Origin: Apoda limacodes
Lineage: Eukaryota > Arthropoda > Insecta > Lepidoptera > Limacodidae
DNA length: 64,000 bases
Direction: 5' to 3'
Assembly (NCBI GenBank): GCA_946406115.1
Contig: OX291548.1
Coordinates: 12,078,373-12,142,372, forward strand
How positions within the stretch are numbered: position 1 is the first letter of the stretch; every line of letters begins with the position of its first letter. The notes below the pieces were generated by a model. That model searched no databases. It worked only from the letters and a program-made list of their open reading frames with translations, and was not told the DNA's origin. Positions 1 through 11,835 of the stretch are shown here, piece by piece. The translations under genes were made by a program, and so were the position numbers.

Positions 1-705
1 GACGTGATTAGATTAATAATTTAATATAGGTATATGTATATAAAAAAAACCAAAGGGTTACTTTTTACAGGAAAAGGTTACTTTTTCTTCACTTTGTGGT
101 AACTTTTGAGCATAGTCCGCTGGCAACACTGGTACTTTGTGAAATGAGAGGTTTTCCGAGACGAATAAAAAAAAAATAGTTCTAAAATATAAGATGGCGT
201 TGACTCGACAAGGCGCATTTTTTTTTAAAACATATGATATGTTTATCCTCTGTGAAACGTTGTGATTATTTTCTTTCCTTGGGTACTCTTTGATATAAAG
301 TTTACCTCTGTACTGAGAACTCTTATTCGTTACAAGCAAAAAACCGGTGCTTGTCTAGAGGTATGTACTTTTTTACTCAAAATGCGGGAAAATACCATAT
401 AACAAAGCCACATAATTATTTATACTGTATAGTTTTAATTTGAAACACAGCCAAGTCACTAAGTTTCAAAAAAAAAAATGCTCCATGTGGGTTCAACGCC
501 ATCTATCTAAACTTTTTAAACAATTTTTTTTCTTTCATTTCAGCCTTCGGAAAATCCCGCATTGTGATGTAACCACCACAGACTATTGTAACCACTTTAA
601 ATAAGTAAGATCCATTGAAACAATGACCTCTTAGATCAAATAAAAAGTGAAGATGGAACCTCTGCAACAATAAACAGAAAGCTTATATATGGATATCACT
701 GGAGA
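1..705. other. AT-rich non-coding stretch
   Basis: I see no gene, RNA or recognisable repeat here. The one longer open frame (58-339, minus) has low-complexity composition and no splice or domain support. Confidence 0.5.
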
Positions 706-805
706 GTGCACTTTTTTTTCTGAACTGTCTTCTACAGTTGGCTGATGCAGCCATTACTGCTTCACCAGACTTTTGGGGCGAGACACTGAAAAAGACTCTC
801 GGTCT
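706..805 (-). repeat. 3' end of the jockey-type LINE, 5'-truncated
   Basis: A T-run followed by the motif GTTGGCTGATGCAGCCATTA and CTTTTGGGGCGAGAC matches the 3' end of the long LINE at 50490-50620 (minus). It is therefore a short, dead-on-arrival insertion in minus orientation, poly(A) side at the low coordinate. A sister copy lies at 27836-28000. Confidence 0.75.
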
Positions 806-2141
806 GTTGGAAGATTTCACTACGAACGAATAGATAAAGCCAATGTTCTTGAACCTTATTAACCGTTCTGAGTGGGTTGTGGTTTACCAACATTCCGGAT
901 AATTTCCCTTAATTACCACGCCACCCCCACCCTAAAAACCACGCTACTCAACTTGTCATCACGCACATAATAAACTCATGTATGTCGGAATCAACTTACC
1001 CGGACAAAATAAAATTAGAAATAATAAAACAGTTTATAAAAATGGCAGTCTCAGTCCGAAATAGCTACAGGACAATAACCATACTGTTATATAGGTATTG
1101 ATAAAATAATTTAGAGGTATTTCGGTAACGAAATAAATAAATATTTAATAGATAACAATCTTATCAATAAAAACAGTACGGTTTTTAAAACAACCGGAGT
1201 ATCTCTCAACTTTTAAATATGTTTATGTTTTTAAATGTGATATAAACAAATGCTTAAATAAAAAATACCATGTTTTTATCTATCTTTATAGACTTTTTTA
1301 AGGCAGTACATTATTAAATTCTTAAACCATATTTTCTAAATTACCTAGAAAAAAATGGAATACAGGGCCCAACTTTAAAATAGTTCTAGAGGAAGCACAA
1401 GCTATTAAGCAAAAAAAAACTACAACATCTTATGTAAATGGGCACACGACATTTGTCTAGCTATCAATGCAAAAAAACTAAGCTTATGCACATACACTCA
1501 ATGTATTTAAAATATTTTACCGAGCCAATCATTGTGAGCCATGATCATTTATGTCTCATTTATATATCAAATTCAATGAACGTAATTGTAAACATTTAGA
1601 ATTAGTAAATGAGCATTTACACTTAGGACTATATATCGATAATAAATTCAATTGAAAACTAAATATGTTATGTAACAAAATTATAGCTGTATAAACAAAA
1701 ATATCTATTCTTAGTGCAAAATAACATATTGGATAAATAAGTAGAACCCATACATTTCGCTAGCCGACTCTGTAAAAAGCTATTGTATTGGTTCAAATGG
1801 TCGCACAAATTACATAAGTATCTTGGAATGACTTATAATTTACAAAAAAGAATATTATAAGCTGTAGTACTTAAATATATATACAGAAACGATAATAAAG
1901 GCCTATTAATAAAAATTAATATACTAACAGACAAATTCACTAAAATAAACTTACTAAAAATAACAAGGCATGATCACTTACGAAAACTATGCTACCTTTC
2001 AATTTATGTTTTACTAAAAATAACAATGTATATGGAAAACGAACATCAAAATATATTTTACTAGAAATATTAAATGGACAGCCTCAACATATTTAGCAAA
2101 AATAAAAAAAAATGTAATCTTATGTAATTTAAAAGTATTTT
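806..2141. other. Non-coding AT-rich region
   Basis: No open frame of note on either strand, no RNA gene and no repeat that I can identify. Homopolymer-rich and probably intergenic. Confidence 0.45.
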
Positions 2142-2579
2142 AAAAACCGGCCAAGTGCGAGTTGGACTCGCGCACGAAGGGTTCCGTACCATTATCTATA
2201 AAAACGGCAAATAAATTACATTTGTTGTATGGGAGCCCTCCTTAAATGTTTGTTTTGTTTTAATTTAATTATTTATTTGAATAAAGTGAATATATAACTA
2301 AATATTCTGTGAACGTTTCAATCGTCTACCTGTTGCCCTTATCGATATCGAGCAAAAACGAGCAAGAAAATCACGTTTATTGTGTGGGAGCCCCCTTATA
2401 TATTTATTTTATTCTGTTTTTTAGTATTTGTTGTTATAGCGGAAACAAAAATACATCATCTGTGAAAACTGTCTAACTGTCACGGTTCATGAGATAGTGC
2501 TTGGTGACAGACGGACAGACGGACGGACAGTGTAGTTTTAGTAATAGGGGTTTTCTACCCTTTGGGTAACCCTAAAAAG
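2142..2579 (+). repeat. Interspersed repeat headed GGCCAAGTGCGAG, near full length
   Basis: It begins with the head motif GGCCAAGTGCGAG, continues through a 7-bp-arm hairpin and AGGGTTCCGTACC, and ends after a GACGGACGGACAG run and TTAGTAATAGGG with GGGTAACCCTAAAAA. The two ends carry subterminal inverted copies of AGGGTTCCGT and ACGGAACCCT. The same layout recurs at 17158-17610 (+), 55136-55425 (-) and, with a different body, 31090-31556 (-). It has no coding capacity and its element class (SINE, MITE or Helitron-like) is not settled by the sequence. Confidence 0.75.
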
Positions 2580-2751
2580 TATTTCGTCTCAGAGCAAAGC
2601 GATGTCGACAGATAAGCTCTGCGAGGTTTCAACGAAAGGCAATAAATTTGTAAATGTAATTTAACTGCTGTATTGAATAAATAAATAAAAAAATGCCGTA
2701 AGTAAGTATGTTAAATTATATTGTTTACACTTATTATTTACATCACTGGCT

Positions 2752-2935
2752 TAGCAGTAAAGGAAAACATCGTGGGGAAACATGCATACGTCAAAAAACA
2801 AAAGATATATACAGTCCACAATCCGCACTGGGCCCGCGTGTGGTGTGGAATGTGGCTCAAATCACCCTCGGCAAAAGTAGGGCGTGCCTAAACAGTGGAG
2901 ACGTATGAGGCTGATAAGGTGCATATTATATTACC
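2752..2935 (+). repeat. LINE 3'-UTR-like fragment
   Basis: It contains AGGAAAACATCGTGGGGAAA, CAATCCGCACTGGGCCCGCG and GTATGAGGCTGAT, which resemble the 3' non-coding end of RTE/CR1-type insect LINEs. The 66-residue open frame across it is not a gene. Confidence 0.5.
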
Positions 2936-3489
2936 CGAAACTCAGGTACAGTAATTATTTTATTACTTTTTACACTGACTCGACTTTTGTGACTTTCAAA
3001 ATGACAGATGTTTATTGTGTTATTTCAGTTATAAATTTACTTTAAGATTTTTTATAAGATTTTTATTTTTTATAGATTAATTTTAAAAAAATTAGGAAAG
3101 TACTGCATAGTTCGTGGTTGCAGAAGTGTATGGAAAGCAGGTCGTGGTATCATATTCACAGGTTCGGCCTAAGTTTTTAAAGTGGCCTAAGTTTAAATTA
3201 AAAAATGAACATTTTGTGCTACTAAGTATAAGATTTTGTGTTGTTGATATTTTACCTAGGGTAAGCTGGGCTTTCGAGCTTGTATAAAGGTACTGCTACT
3301 GACTAACATAAATAATTTTGCAGAAAAATATGAATTCTTAAGACAGTTATGCGTTATTTTTGTATACATCAACTATTGGGAACAAAATACAAATACTACT
3401 GTCATTATTCAATAAGACTGGCACTTAAGACTGACATTTAGTCTACGAGGCTGAATCTAATATTGCTCTAATTCTATTATCATATTTAG

Positions 3490-4890
3490 CAGCTAGATAA
3501 GCTTTCCAAGTACAGCTGTCTCACTAAGAATCAAGCAATTCTCGGCTGGAGCAAGCGCTTCATTCATGATGCACGCAATCTCACAAATATATTAGTTAGT
3601 AGTTTGTCACTCAAAGAGCTTGAAGATAGTCTACTTATTGCTCTAAAAATGTTCCAAGCGTCAAGTTTAGGCGACAATGCTGCACTTAATAAATCAAAGC
3701 AGTCACTAATAAAACTTAATCTCTATTTTGATAGCTCTGAACTGATCAGAGTAGGGGTCGGTTGAGAAATGCAGAAATATCCTATACTTTAAAACAACCT
3801 CTCTTGCTGCCAAAGAATCACCATTTTATTTAACTCATTATACCATTATCATCATACGTTTAACTACTCAGGTTTAAATACACTGCTTAGTCTCATTCAA
3901 AGAAAAATTTTGGATTTTATCTGCCAGAAGCTCAGTCAAAAGACAGCATTTTCGGTGCAACAAATGTTATCATTCAGACCTAGAACTATAGAACCTTACC
4001 ATCTAGTTGTGTTGTTACTTCTACACCATTTCCCAAAATTGGAATTGACTTTGCTGGTTTGCTGGATTTCGCAACGCCAATGTATTTAAGGTATATTTAT
4101 GCATATTCATCTGCTTCACCACAAAGGCACACATTTAGAGATTTTTTCTGATCTGTAAACTGATGCATTCATAGCCTGTCTTTATAGGTTTATAGCTAGA
4201 AGAGGACTACCTAGTGATAAAGCGACTGTGGTACAATTTTTTAAGGGGCTCGTATCCATTTTATTGATCTTCAACAGTTCTTAATGAATGCCAATTCAAC
4301 TGTTGAAAAGTCATTAAAGAAATTAAATACAAATTGGCACTTTATTTGCATTGGCATTGCATTGGCAAAATCTATTTTAGAACGCATTATAGGTGATTGC
4401 ATGTTGACATTTGAGGAGCTTGCTTCTGTTTTCGCTAAACTAGAAGCTGTGTTGAATTTAAGAATATTGTGTCCTTATAGTGATGATCCCAATGATTTAC
4501 AGGTCCTAACACCCGTAAATTTCCTCATTGGATAGCTACTTCTATCGTTACTTGAACGTGATGTAATTGTAATGAAATTATTTCTGTTACAACGCTGGAA
4601 GCTTTTACAGCAAATCACTCAAAGCTTTTGGAAACGGTGGCATGTCGCGTATTTAAATGTGCTTCAACAGCGTTTCAAATGGTCAAGAAAACTAGCAGTA
4701 TCCAAGTAGGTGACATAGTCCTTGTGAAGGATTCCTACCCCTTCATTGGAAAATGGCTCGTGTTATTGAGCTGTGATCAGGTGAGGACGGGATAACACGA
4801 GTAGTCAAAGTAAGAACAGCAGCTGGTTCCTTAACTCGTCCAGTGGTGAAGTTGTATCCTTTGTTGACTAGAGACGATCAATGTCAATAG
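3490..4890 (+). pseudogene. BEL/Pao retroelement remnant (pol 3' half)
   Basis: Conceptual translation, broken by frameshifts and stops, gives the C-terminal half of a BEL/Pao pol in the right order. First come connection/zinc-binding segments (LIRVGGRLRNAEISY near 3745, then LLLPKNHHF near 3810). The integrase core start GIDFAGLLDFATP follows near 4045. Then comes the conserved stretch with LTFEELASVFAKLEAVLN and DPNDLQVLTPVNFLIG (4410-4534), then [19 protein letters not shown] (about 4590-4640) and the C-terminal GDIVLVKD module (about 4715-4875). No protease or RT is visible upstream and no LTR pair was found, so this is a decayed 5'-lacking relic. It cannot be active. Confidence 0.85.
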
Positions 4891-5200
4891 GTGTCTTACT
4901 GTGTCAATTATTTTACGATTTTAGACCTTTTACTAAAACAAATATTTTCCATCCTTCCATCCCATCCTACCTTAACAACTGACATTATTGGTTCGATGCT
5001 CATCACTTTTGTGAACAAACCGCGAAAAGTACTTAGTTTTGCGCGCCCAGCAAATCAGCCACTCAACAAGGAAATAAGGAAGCAAGGAGACAACCTGACC
5101 AGGGTCCACGTTTTCAATCAACGAGCCTTATATCGAACCAGCGACGTGGCGACAAAAATTCGAGGCACATTTATTATACTTTTATTTTCCACCGATAATC
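4891..5200 (+). other. Non-coding, downstream of the BEL/Pao relic
   Basis: Possible remnant of the element's 3' end. I could not define an LTR, and the 105-residue open frame has no recognisable domain. Confidence 0.3.
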
Positions 5201-5269
5201 GAGTTTAGGGCGGGTGGAGCTGGCAAAATTCATTAATTGCCTCATTAATAATATAAATGCGAAAGTTTG

Positions 5270-5530
5270 GATGTTAAGTTGTTTGTTACTCAATCACCTC
5301 GATTACTGGAGGGATCGGGATTAAACTTGGTGCACATAAGGTTAGGTCCTGGAATAGGACATAGGCTATTTGTCATCCTGAAAAATTTAGATGTTCCTGC
5401 GGGAATAACTATAACCGAGCTTAAACAAACTATTGTTTTTGAGTTATTGAGTTGCCTTAAGAATCCGACGCCGATAACCAAATTTAGGGCGGACGAACCT
5501 TCCCAGCACTCGCACCAGTTATAAAAATTA
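5270..5530 (+). repeat. Helitron-like / interspersed repeat fragment
   Basis: The phrases GGATCGGGATTAAACTTGGT, GGACATAGGCTATTTGTCAT and TTCCTGCGGGAATAACTATA belong to a dispersed lepidopteran non-autonomous repeat usually described as Helitron-like. Open frames on both strands through it are chance. Confidence 0.45.
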
Positions 5531-5554
5531 AAGCAATGATTTACTGATATCAAT

Positions 5555-6285
5555 TAATTATTTTAGTTAGTAGTAGTAGGTACTTAGTTTACGGCGAAAT
5601 TCGTTGTCTTTGAAACGAGTTTATTTTGACAATTGCTGTAATTACCCGTCTTTTGTAAGTAAGTAATCGTGTTGAAGGTCAAAATCTCTTTTAATCTAAT
5701 TCCAAATTCAACTTAGTTCGGAGGCAAGTTCAAACTCGGTCTCTATCAGTACAGTAGTATTGAATTAGGATTGCGGTCGCGGAACAAGGCTTTGTAAAGA
5801 ATTAATTTGAATCATTAAAAAAATATGATATATGAATAAAACTGTTTTTTAATCACACATAATATCTAATTTAATTCCTAAACCAGTAAATCTTAGGCGA
5901 TCGATACTTTTGACAGTGTCTAACTTCGTTCTTAATTCCGCCATTTAGAATAACGTCAAAAGTAATGACCGATTGAATCCTAGTAATTCCTAATATGTTG
6001 TAGTTGCGAGATAGGCCACTAAATTCCCGTTCTCGACAAAGCGCTACAACAATGTTTAAGAGTACGTAGGTGTTTGTATTGATTGAATTTGTAGTGATTC
6101 TCGATCGCTATAGTATTTTACGATTGAAATTGTTTTCAAGAGTTAGCGCCCTAATGTTGAGTGAATTCTATCAAATGCGTAAATGTTCCTAAAATTATAA
6201 AACTCATTCAGTGCAAGGTATCCAAATTGAATTGCAATTATAAAAGCATAAGATTAAAGAAAGTTTTAAGTGTGTATGTAGGTAT
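5555..6285. other. Non-coding stretch
   Basis: No gene, RNA or clear repeat seen. Confidence 0.4.
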
Positions 6286-6287
6286 TA

Positions 6288-6538
6288 CCGTTTTTACGAT
6301 AGAGCGAAAACAACAAAAACGAGTTTCTTGCATGTGGACTCCCCTTAAATTTTTATTTTTTTATTTTAATATTATTTGTCAGTTAGGTAATGTTATAACA
6401 CATATTCTGTGAAAATCACAGCATTTTCCCTACTTCAGTCTAAAAGATAGAGCCCATTATAGGTTGGACAGACAGACAGCGTAGTCTTAGTAATAGGGCT
6501 CCGTTGTCACTCTTTGGGTACGTAACACCCCTTAAAAG
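6288..6538 (+). repeat. 3' part of the GTGCGAG-headed repeat, diverged
   Basis: It carries the body and tail of the family (GTGGACTCCCCTTAAAT, GACAGACAGACAGCG, CTTAGTAATAGGG, TTTGGGTACGT) but lacks the head hairpin. It abuts the rearranged LINE at 6505. Confidence 0.55.
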
Positions 6539-7330
6539 TCGCGACAATTTCGGTTCTAAAGAGTAAGAATGAATTCCCTGCCGATGGCGAGCGGTGCGAT
6601 GGTGGAAAGTAGCCGTGAGCATCATTTCGAACAATTCCTCAGAACACATCCCATTATACAAGCGGTAGAACACACACAGGGAGGCAAAGTCTCTCCTCAT
6701 ACTTAAGGGTTCGATACGGCTTGTGAGCTTAGAATTTTCGACGATTCACACAGCCCGCCAGTTTTGAAGGTTTTCTCTAAGGACTACAGTATGGGGTTCT
6801 TCAAAAAAGAAGTTATTAAATTTCTGAAGGGTCAGCAACGCGCGAGTGATGCCCTTGGTGTTGTAAGCGTCCATAGGGCCGTAGGCTTGTTAGCCACCTT
6901 AGTGGTATAAAAAAAAAAAAAGACTTGTGTCTTTGTAGGGTTGAATCGGACCAAGTTTTCCCGTCCCTATAGTCAGAGACCTTGGACAGAGTGGTCTCGA
7001 TTTAAGACACAAGTGCTTCGCGCTTTACCTCCACAACGGAACGAGGGATGTTTGAACGGCCCGTGCAATAAGCGTCTCTAGTACTGTCTTCTGTATTGCA
7101 ATGTATGTCATTGATGGACAACATATCATTGATACGCAGGAGAAATAGCGTAGGAGACAGCACAGAGCCTTGCGTGATACCAACATTAATGTCCATGTTA
7201 TCAGAGCAACTACTGTCAACCAAAGCTCGTATGCGTCTGCCGGACAAAAAGCTAGACACGCATTTGCACAAACCCGTAAGATGGCAACTTCGACAGAAGA
7301 CCCCCATGCCACACCCGATCGATCGTCTAG
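6505..7330. mobile_element. Rearranged, inverted LINE family A fragments
   Basis: Three pieces of the same LINE lie in mixed orientation. 6530-6710 is minus and encodes the RT C-terminus ([16 protein letters not shown]). 6745-6912 is plus and holds the 3' coding end and 3' UTR with a poly(A) after CCTTAGTGGTATAA. 6920-7320 is minus and covers the RT palm region ([20 protein letters not shown]). The catalytic segment is frameshifted, so the locus is dead. An insertion into an older copy followed by inversion is the simplest explanation. Confidence 0.8.
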
Positions 7331-7429
7331 GCTATGTCCAGGCTACATGCCAATGCCCTCCCCTTACTCTCAATGGCCATAAATACTGGTTTTTTCTGTG
7401 CTTTGCCCTAAATGGTGCTGTTTTTTAGG

Positions 7430-7976
7430 GTTACCTATATTCATGGCGATAGTCGTATGCCAGACCATGGCAATCTCTGAACAACACTATGAATATTTAA
7501 TAAATACATTAAAATACAATACGTGTAAGTGATAACAAACACTTGAACAACGACAAATTCTTAATAGTTTGTACATAACAATTTCCTATGAAAATATTTT
7601 CTAGCTTCATACTTTTAAGCGCGGGATTTTTCAGTAGTCTGGTTTTAGTTTTTGATCTTTTTTTATTCACTCTATAAAGTTAATAAACAAAATAATATTT
7701 TTCATACAATAAAAAAGTCATGCAGTATAAAGACTTAAATACTTGATTGATTGCCATCTCGCTTCACCAGAAAGCTTCATGGTGCTTGCTTTCGAAATGA
7801 ATGCGTAAAAGCGCTGAACCATGAATGAGTTGCATTATCTAAACGTTTACAATAAAATTATCACTATTTGCACCGGACACGATTAATGTTAAATTTACAT
7901 TTCCATATTTTCTGTCACTTTTTATGTTTGTTTCGACAGTGCAACACACATATAAAATGTTAACAGCTTACGAATC
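7430..7976. other. Upstream region of the secreted-protein gene
   Basis: No gene or repeat is clear. Promoter elements of the downstream gene should lie here but no canonical box is convincing. Confidence 0.35.
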
Positions 7977-10837
7977 ATGAGAGAATTTCACTATGGTGTT
8001 TTAATTACAATTTTCGTGAGTGTTTTACGTTGATAAAGTAGATGTTCGGTGCTACATAAAAGATAGTTTAAATTAAAATCTTTTCAACAGGTCAGAATAA
8101 ATGGTTCATTTTTTGATTTGAATCAATTAAAGAATATTATTTTGCAATGGAAGAATTTAGACATATCAGATTTCAGCAAGGTTAGATTTTGGGCCGCAAG
8201 TAAAAGAATAAAGAGATAAGTAAGTAGCTCCTAAATATTTTTTTTTGCAGGTCGGTGCTATCTCAAATGCGGTTTATGACTTCAGTGATGTTAAAAACAA
8301 GTTGCTGCAATGGAAAACCCAAAAGCTTGCCGCGCTTTGTCCATCAAATAGGTACCAAAAATATTTCTTTGTTGTTCTGGCTCTTAGTTTTTAAAACATA
8401 CAAAAGGTTACCAAATATCTTTATGGTTAACCTAGTAGACTTAAAAGCATTTTTGAATGACAATTCGACTAATCATAACAAATTTATGATCGGTTATTTT
8501 GAAAATGGCGGTCACATTTTCGGGTAAACTAAGTTTACTACGAGGATGCATTTTTATCAAGGTAAAACATACCTAATTTAACAGAAAATTCCGCAAGTCA
8601 GTCCCCTTTCTGAGAAATTTCTGCATACATACCTAAGATATTTTTATTTACTTTTCTTTAAATTCCAAAACAAAAGAACAATTTTTGGGCATTACACTCA
8701 TTTCAGGCAGAGCACAATATTATACTAAGGACAGAGGAATGCATGAAGTGTACACTTATTTTAGATTCTGTAGAATTTACTTTTTGTGTCTCATTTTTAG
8801 CGCACAATTGCAAAACTTGCTTAATCTTGTCTGTAGTACAGCCCAGCCTACAAATGTTACCCAGAGAGATGCTTGTATCTCTTGTTTTTCTGGTGTTACT
8901 TCAATGCCTGAGGTATATATATTATATTATTGATTTTTTTTATGAAAAATAACTATCTTCTGTGATTTTATTTGTACCTTTTTTTTTGTTTAGGGACCAC
9001 AGGAATTAAACGCTTTAAGTGATTGTGGTGTGAAGTATTTTGAAAATACTACCTATGCAAGTTGCGCCACGGCCCTGATGGTATTTAAATAAATAATATT
9101 TTACTCACATTATTAATTGCTTTCTATACCAACAATTTACACTGACAAAAATCAAATCTTCCTGGTTAGGTGTTAGTCTTGCATTACTGGATTTTAAGAA
9201 ATCTTAAATTTTATCTATAGCTTTATGATTATTATCTTACTTTATTTTTAATTTGTTAAATTTTCACAAATTATTTGGTACATTCATCAAACTTTTAAGC
9301 GCAGACATGACCGAACTCACCGGTTGTACTCGGAAAAACAACTAAGTTTAAAAAGACTCTTACACATAATTTATTAAAAAAGCATATAACTGTAGGGCAG
9401 TTTATTATCCTCTTACCCATATGTGTTACGCACTTACGCATTTATTATTTGTTAAATAACAGCATATATGTAGCACCAGATAAGAAGAAGGATAAGTGCC
9501 TGATCCTGAAGTACTCCTCGCCATAAAATAATGCATTAATAAGCGTAAGGACATCAATAACAGAATAACTAATATCGGTGACAACCACAGGCTACAACAA
9601 ATACTTAGACACACACAATGGTGGACATCCTCGGTTGGTCATAAGTTTGCACTATGCTTTTAGACTGGATCTACAGGCATAGATATCCAGCATCCATAAA
9701 AAATGTTAGAGTTCATTGTATCTTTGTTTTTCAGGTGGAAATAACCATTTTTTAATGTTAACAGGCTTTATCAACATCTGCCTTAAATGTGCAGCCATCA
9801 GGGTGTTTTATGGGATATTGTGACTTTGTGAAATGTTTAAGGAGAACTAATTCAATCAATTTAGTAAGTTAAAATTGTAAAAAATACTAGCCTTTATACG
9901 AGGCTTTGACCACTTTCAATTCGGTTTTAAGATAAGTACGTACTAATTTTTAACTGACTTCAAAAAAGGAGGAGATTCTCAATCCGTCAAAAACTTTTTT
10001 TTATGTATGTTCCTCGATTACTCGAAGACGCCTATACCGATTCAAAAAAATATTTTTATTTTACTACCCAGGTAGTCTAAGATTAATGTAGTGGATTTGA
10101 AACTTCAACTTTTGGAGAAAACAAAAAATAATTGATGTTAATTTAGAAGTGATGAAACCTTTTATGTTAATTACTGTTCAAAATGTTGTTACAAGTATGG
10201 ATGTTTTAAGTGTACAAGAAAAAAGGCAATTCGTCACTCAAAAGTGAAAAATAAAAACCATTTAATGAAAAAAAACATCCGGCTTCAAAAAGGTGAAAAA
10301 AATTACTAATTTCCAAAAATCTGAACTAAATTACAGTTTGATATAGTTTCTCTCTAATAGTTTCTAACATACTTTACTTGCAAATCACCAACTTCTTTTT
10401 GAAGCTGGTTGACTTTTTACTAAAACATTTATTAGGTAAATTTTGTGTTGTTTCCCAGATTGAAGAAATTCTGTAGTGTTAGTAATTCTACAAGCGGTAT
10501 ACGCTTAATATCTTTATTTTTTTAGATTACTCAATGCACAAGGGAAGCAAGAACAGGAATCAACATTACGTTAGATGCTGATAATGTAAAGTTTTACACA
10601 AATGTCACTTCATGCATATTGGCCAAAGCTCGCTGCGGAACATTCAATCCAATTACGGGAGACCCACAAGTACCAGGGTATACTACTGCTGGTGTAAAAG
10701 TCAGTAATGCTCTTCAGTTCTCTGAAGCTGGGGAGCTAAGAATAATTGCATTTCCAGCTAGTACACCTGTGTCAAACGCTTTTTGCTCTACTTCTTCAAA
10801 TCTTACGGAAACAAGTTGGCTTACAAATGTGTGTTAA
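7977..10837 (+). CDS. Secreted cysteine-rich glycoprotein, unknown function
   Basis: I do not recognise this protein. Seven exons join with consistent GT-AG phases: 7977-8015, 8091-8180, 8251-8351, 8801-8912, 8994-9080, 9765-9863 and 10526-10837, giving 279 residues. The start ATG is followed by a short hydrophobic run (GVLITIFV), a weak but plausible signal peptide. Exons 2 and 3 encode similar segments (DLNQLKNIILQWK and DFSDVKNKLLQWK), an internal duplication. The rest holds 14 cysteines and six N-glycosylation sequons (NGS, NVT, NTT, NIT, NVT, NLT), which point to an extracellular disulfide-rich protein. No transmembrane segment or GPI tail is visible, and it ends in ...TNVC. Upstream exons or a different first exon remain possible. 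The exon structure is seen; secretion is inferred. Confidence 0.75.
9930..10430 (+). repeat. Interspersed repeat inside intron 6 of the secreted-protein gene
   Basis: It starts with TTTTTAACTGACTTCAAAAA and AGGAGGAGATTCTCAAT, followed by TTTATGTATGTTCCTCGATT, phrases of a widespread lepidopteran dispersed repeat. It ends with TTTTTGAAGCTGGTTGACTT, an approximate inverted copy of its start. Non-coding. Confidence 0.5.
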
Positions 10838-10848
10838 CATAATTTATT

Positions 10849-10854
10849 ATTAAA
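10849..10854 (+). terminator. Candidate poly(A) signal ATTAAA
   Basis: The common variant ATTAAA lies 12 bases after the TAA stop of the secreted-protein gene. No AATAAA is closer. Confidence 0.4.
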
Positions 10855-10939
10855 AATAAGAGTAGGTACCGACCTACTTGGTGTTTTTGTAGGCGTTTTT
10901 CATTAAAATCACTTTTAACCACTATCCAACTTTCAGGGA

Positions 10940-11105
10940 ACTATTTTTATGTCACCATGGTGGCAAACAAGTTTACGCTAAGCTACCTGATGCTAAGCAG
11001 TCACCGTAGCCTATGGTCACTTGCAACACCAATACTCGCATGTTGCCGACTCTTTTGAAATCGAATTATTTCCTAATAGAAGAACCCCATATTGTAGTCC
11101 CTAGA
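10940..11105 (-). repeat. LINE family A 3' end, 5'-truncated
   Basis: Reverse complement of the family A 3' end: GTGGCAAACAAG, the CCTGATG...AAGCAGTCACCGTAGCCTAT stretch, GTTGCCGACTC, AGAACCCCATA and GTAGTCC...AGAGATAAC. It sits just downstream of the secreted-protein gene. Confidence 0.7.
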
Positions 11106-11344
11106 GATAACTTTAACAAGGAGCATCGTGATCTACGTTAGCATCTGTCGCTTCGCTCGTTCGTTTTGCGCTCGTGACGCCATTTTGCTGCTGTTTTAGT
11201 TTCTTTTTGTGCTTTTATAACTCGTTTTTATTAACTACTGACCCCTGTGCTCTCACTGGACCTTTTACCTGCTATTGACCTGTGCTAGTATTGTGGACTA
11301 TATTCGTACTATATACCTGCAGCCAATTTGTTAAATGCGGTCCG

Positions 11345-11835
11345 GACATCAAAGCGCATTCGTTTTGGGTCAACAGAAACCACCGACAGGCAAGTGAGTC
11401 GAATACTAAGAGGCTCCAATCTGCAATCACCACCCTAGGCGAATGGTTCCGGAAACGGAGAATCGAAGTGAATCCTGACAAAAGCTCTGCCGTTCTCTCC
11501 GCCATAGGCAGCCCTCCGCGACCACCTTCCCTGTCACACTTCGGCCGTGCCATTCCTTGGCAAAACAAGGCCAAATGTCTCGGTGTGACCCTGGATAGGC
11601 GTCTAAACTTCCGCGATCACACAAAAATAGTTAGAGACGAAACCGTTTTTCCTAGGTCGTGTATATCCCATGATAGGCAAGTACAGTAAGATGTCGCTTA
11701 CACTACTTGCATCTGCCCCATACTAGCATACGCTAACGTCGTCTATGCGTTGTCTAAACGCAAACTCCATAGACTGCAGACCCTCCAAAACCGCTTCCTC
11801 AGAACGGCCTCCGGAGCCTCCTGGTTCATCCGAAA
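11345..11835 (+). pseudogene. Jockey-type LINE ORF2 fragment (RT C-terminal)
   Basis: Translation gives TLGEWFRKRRIEVNPDKSSA, GRAIPWQNKAKCLGVTLDRR and LNFRDHTKIVRDE, then after a frameshift ...LQTLQNRFLRTASGASWFIRN, matching the RT C-terminus of the LINE at 50608-52347. It keeps the LDRRLNFRDH segment that the long copy lacks. Broken by frameshifts and stops. Confidence 0.8.

Noticed and set aside
3095..3175. Short CxVxGC-like reading resembling the start of a THAP zinc finger
   Set aside because: Only about 20 codons, soon interrupted, with no downstream THAP residues or splice support.
5267..5553. Overlapping open frames on both strands
   Set aside because: They lie in a dispersed non-coding repeat and match no family.
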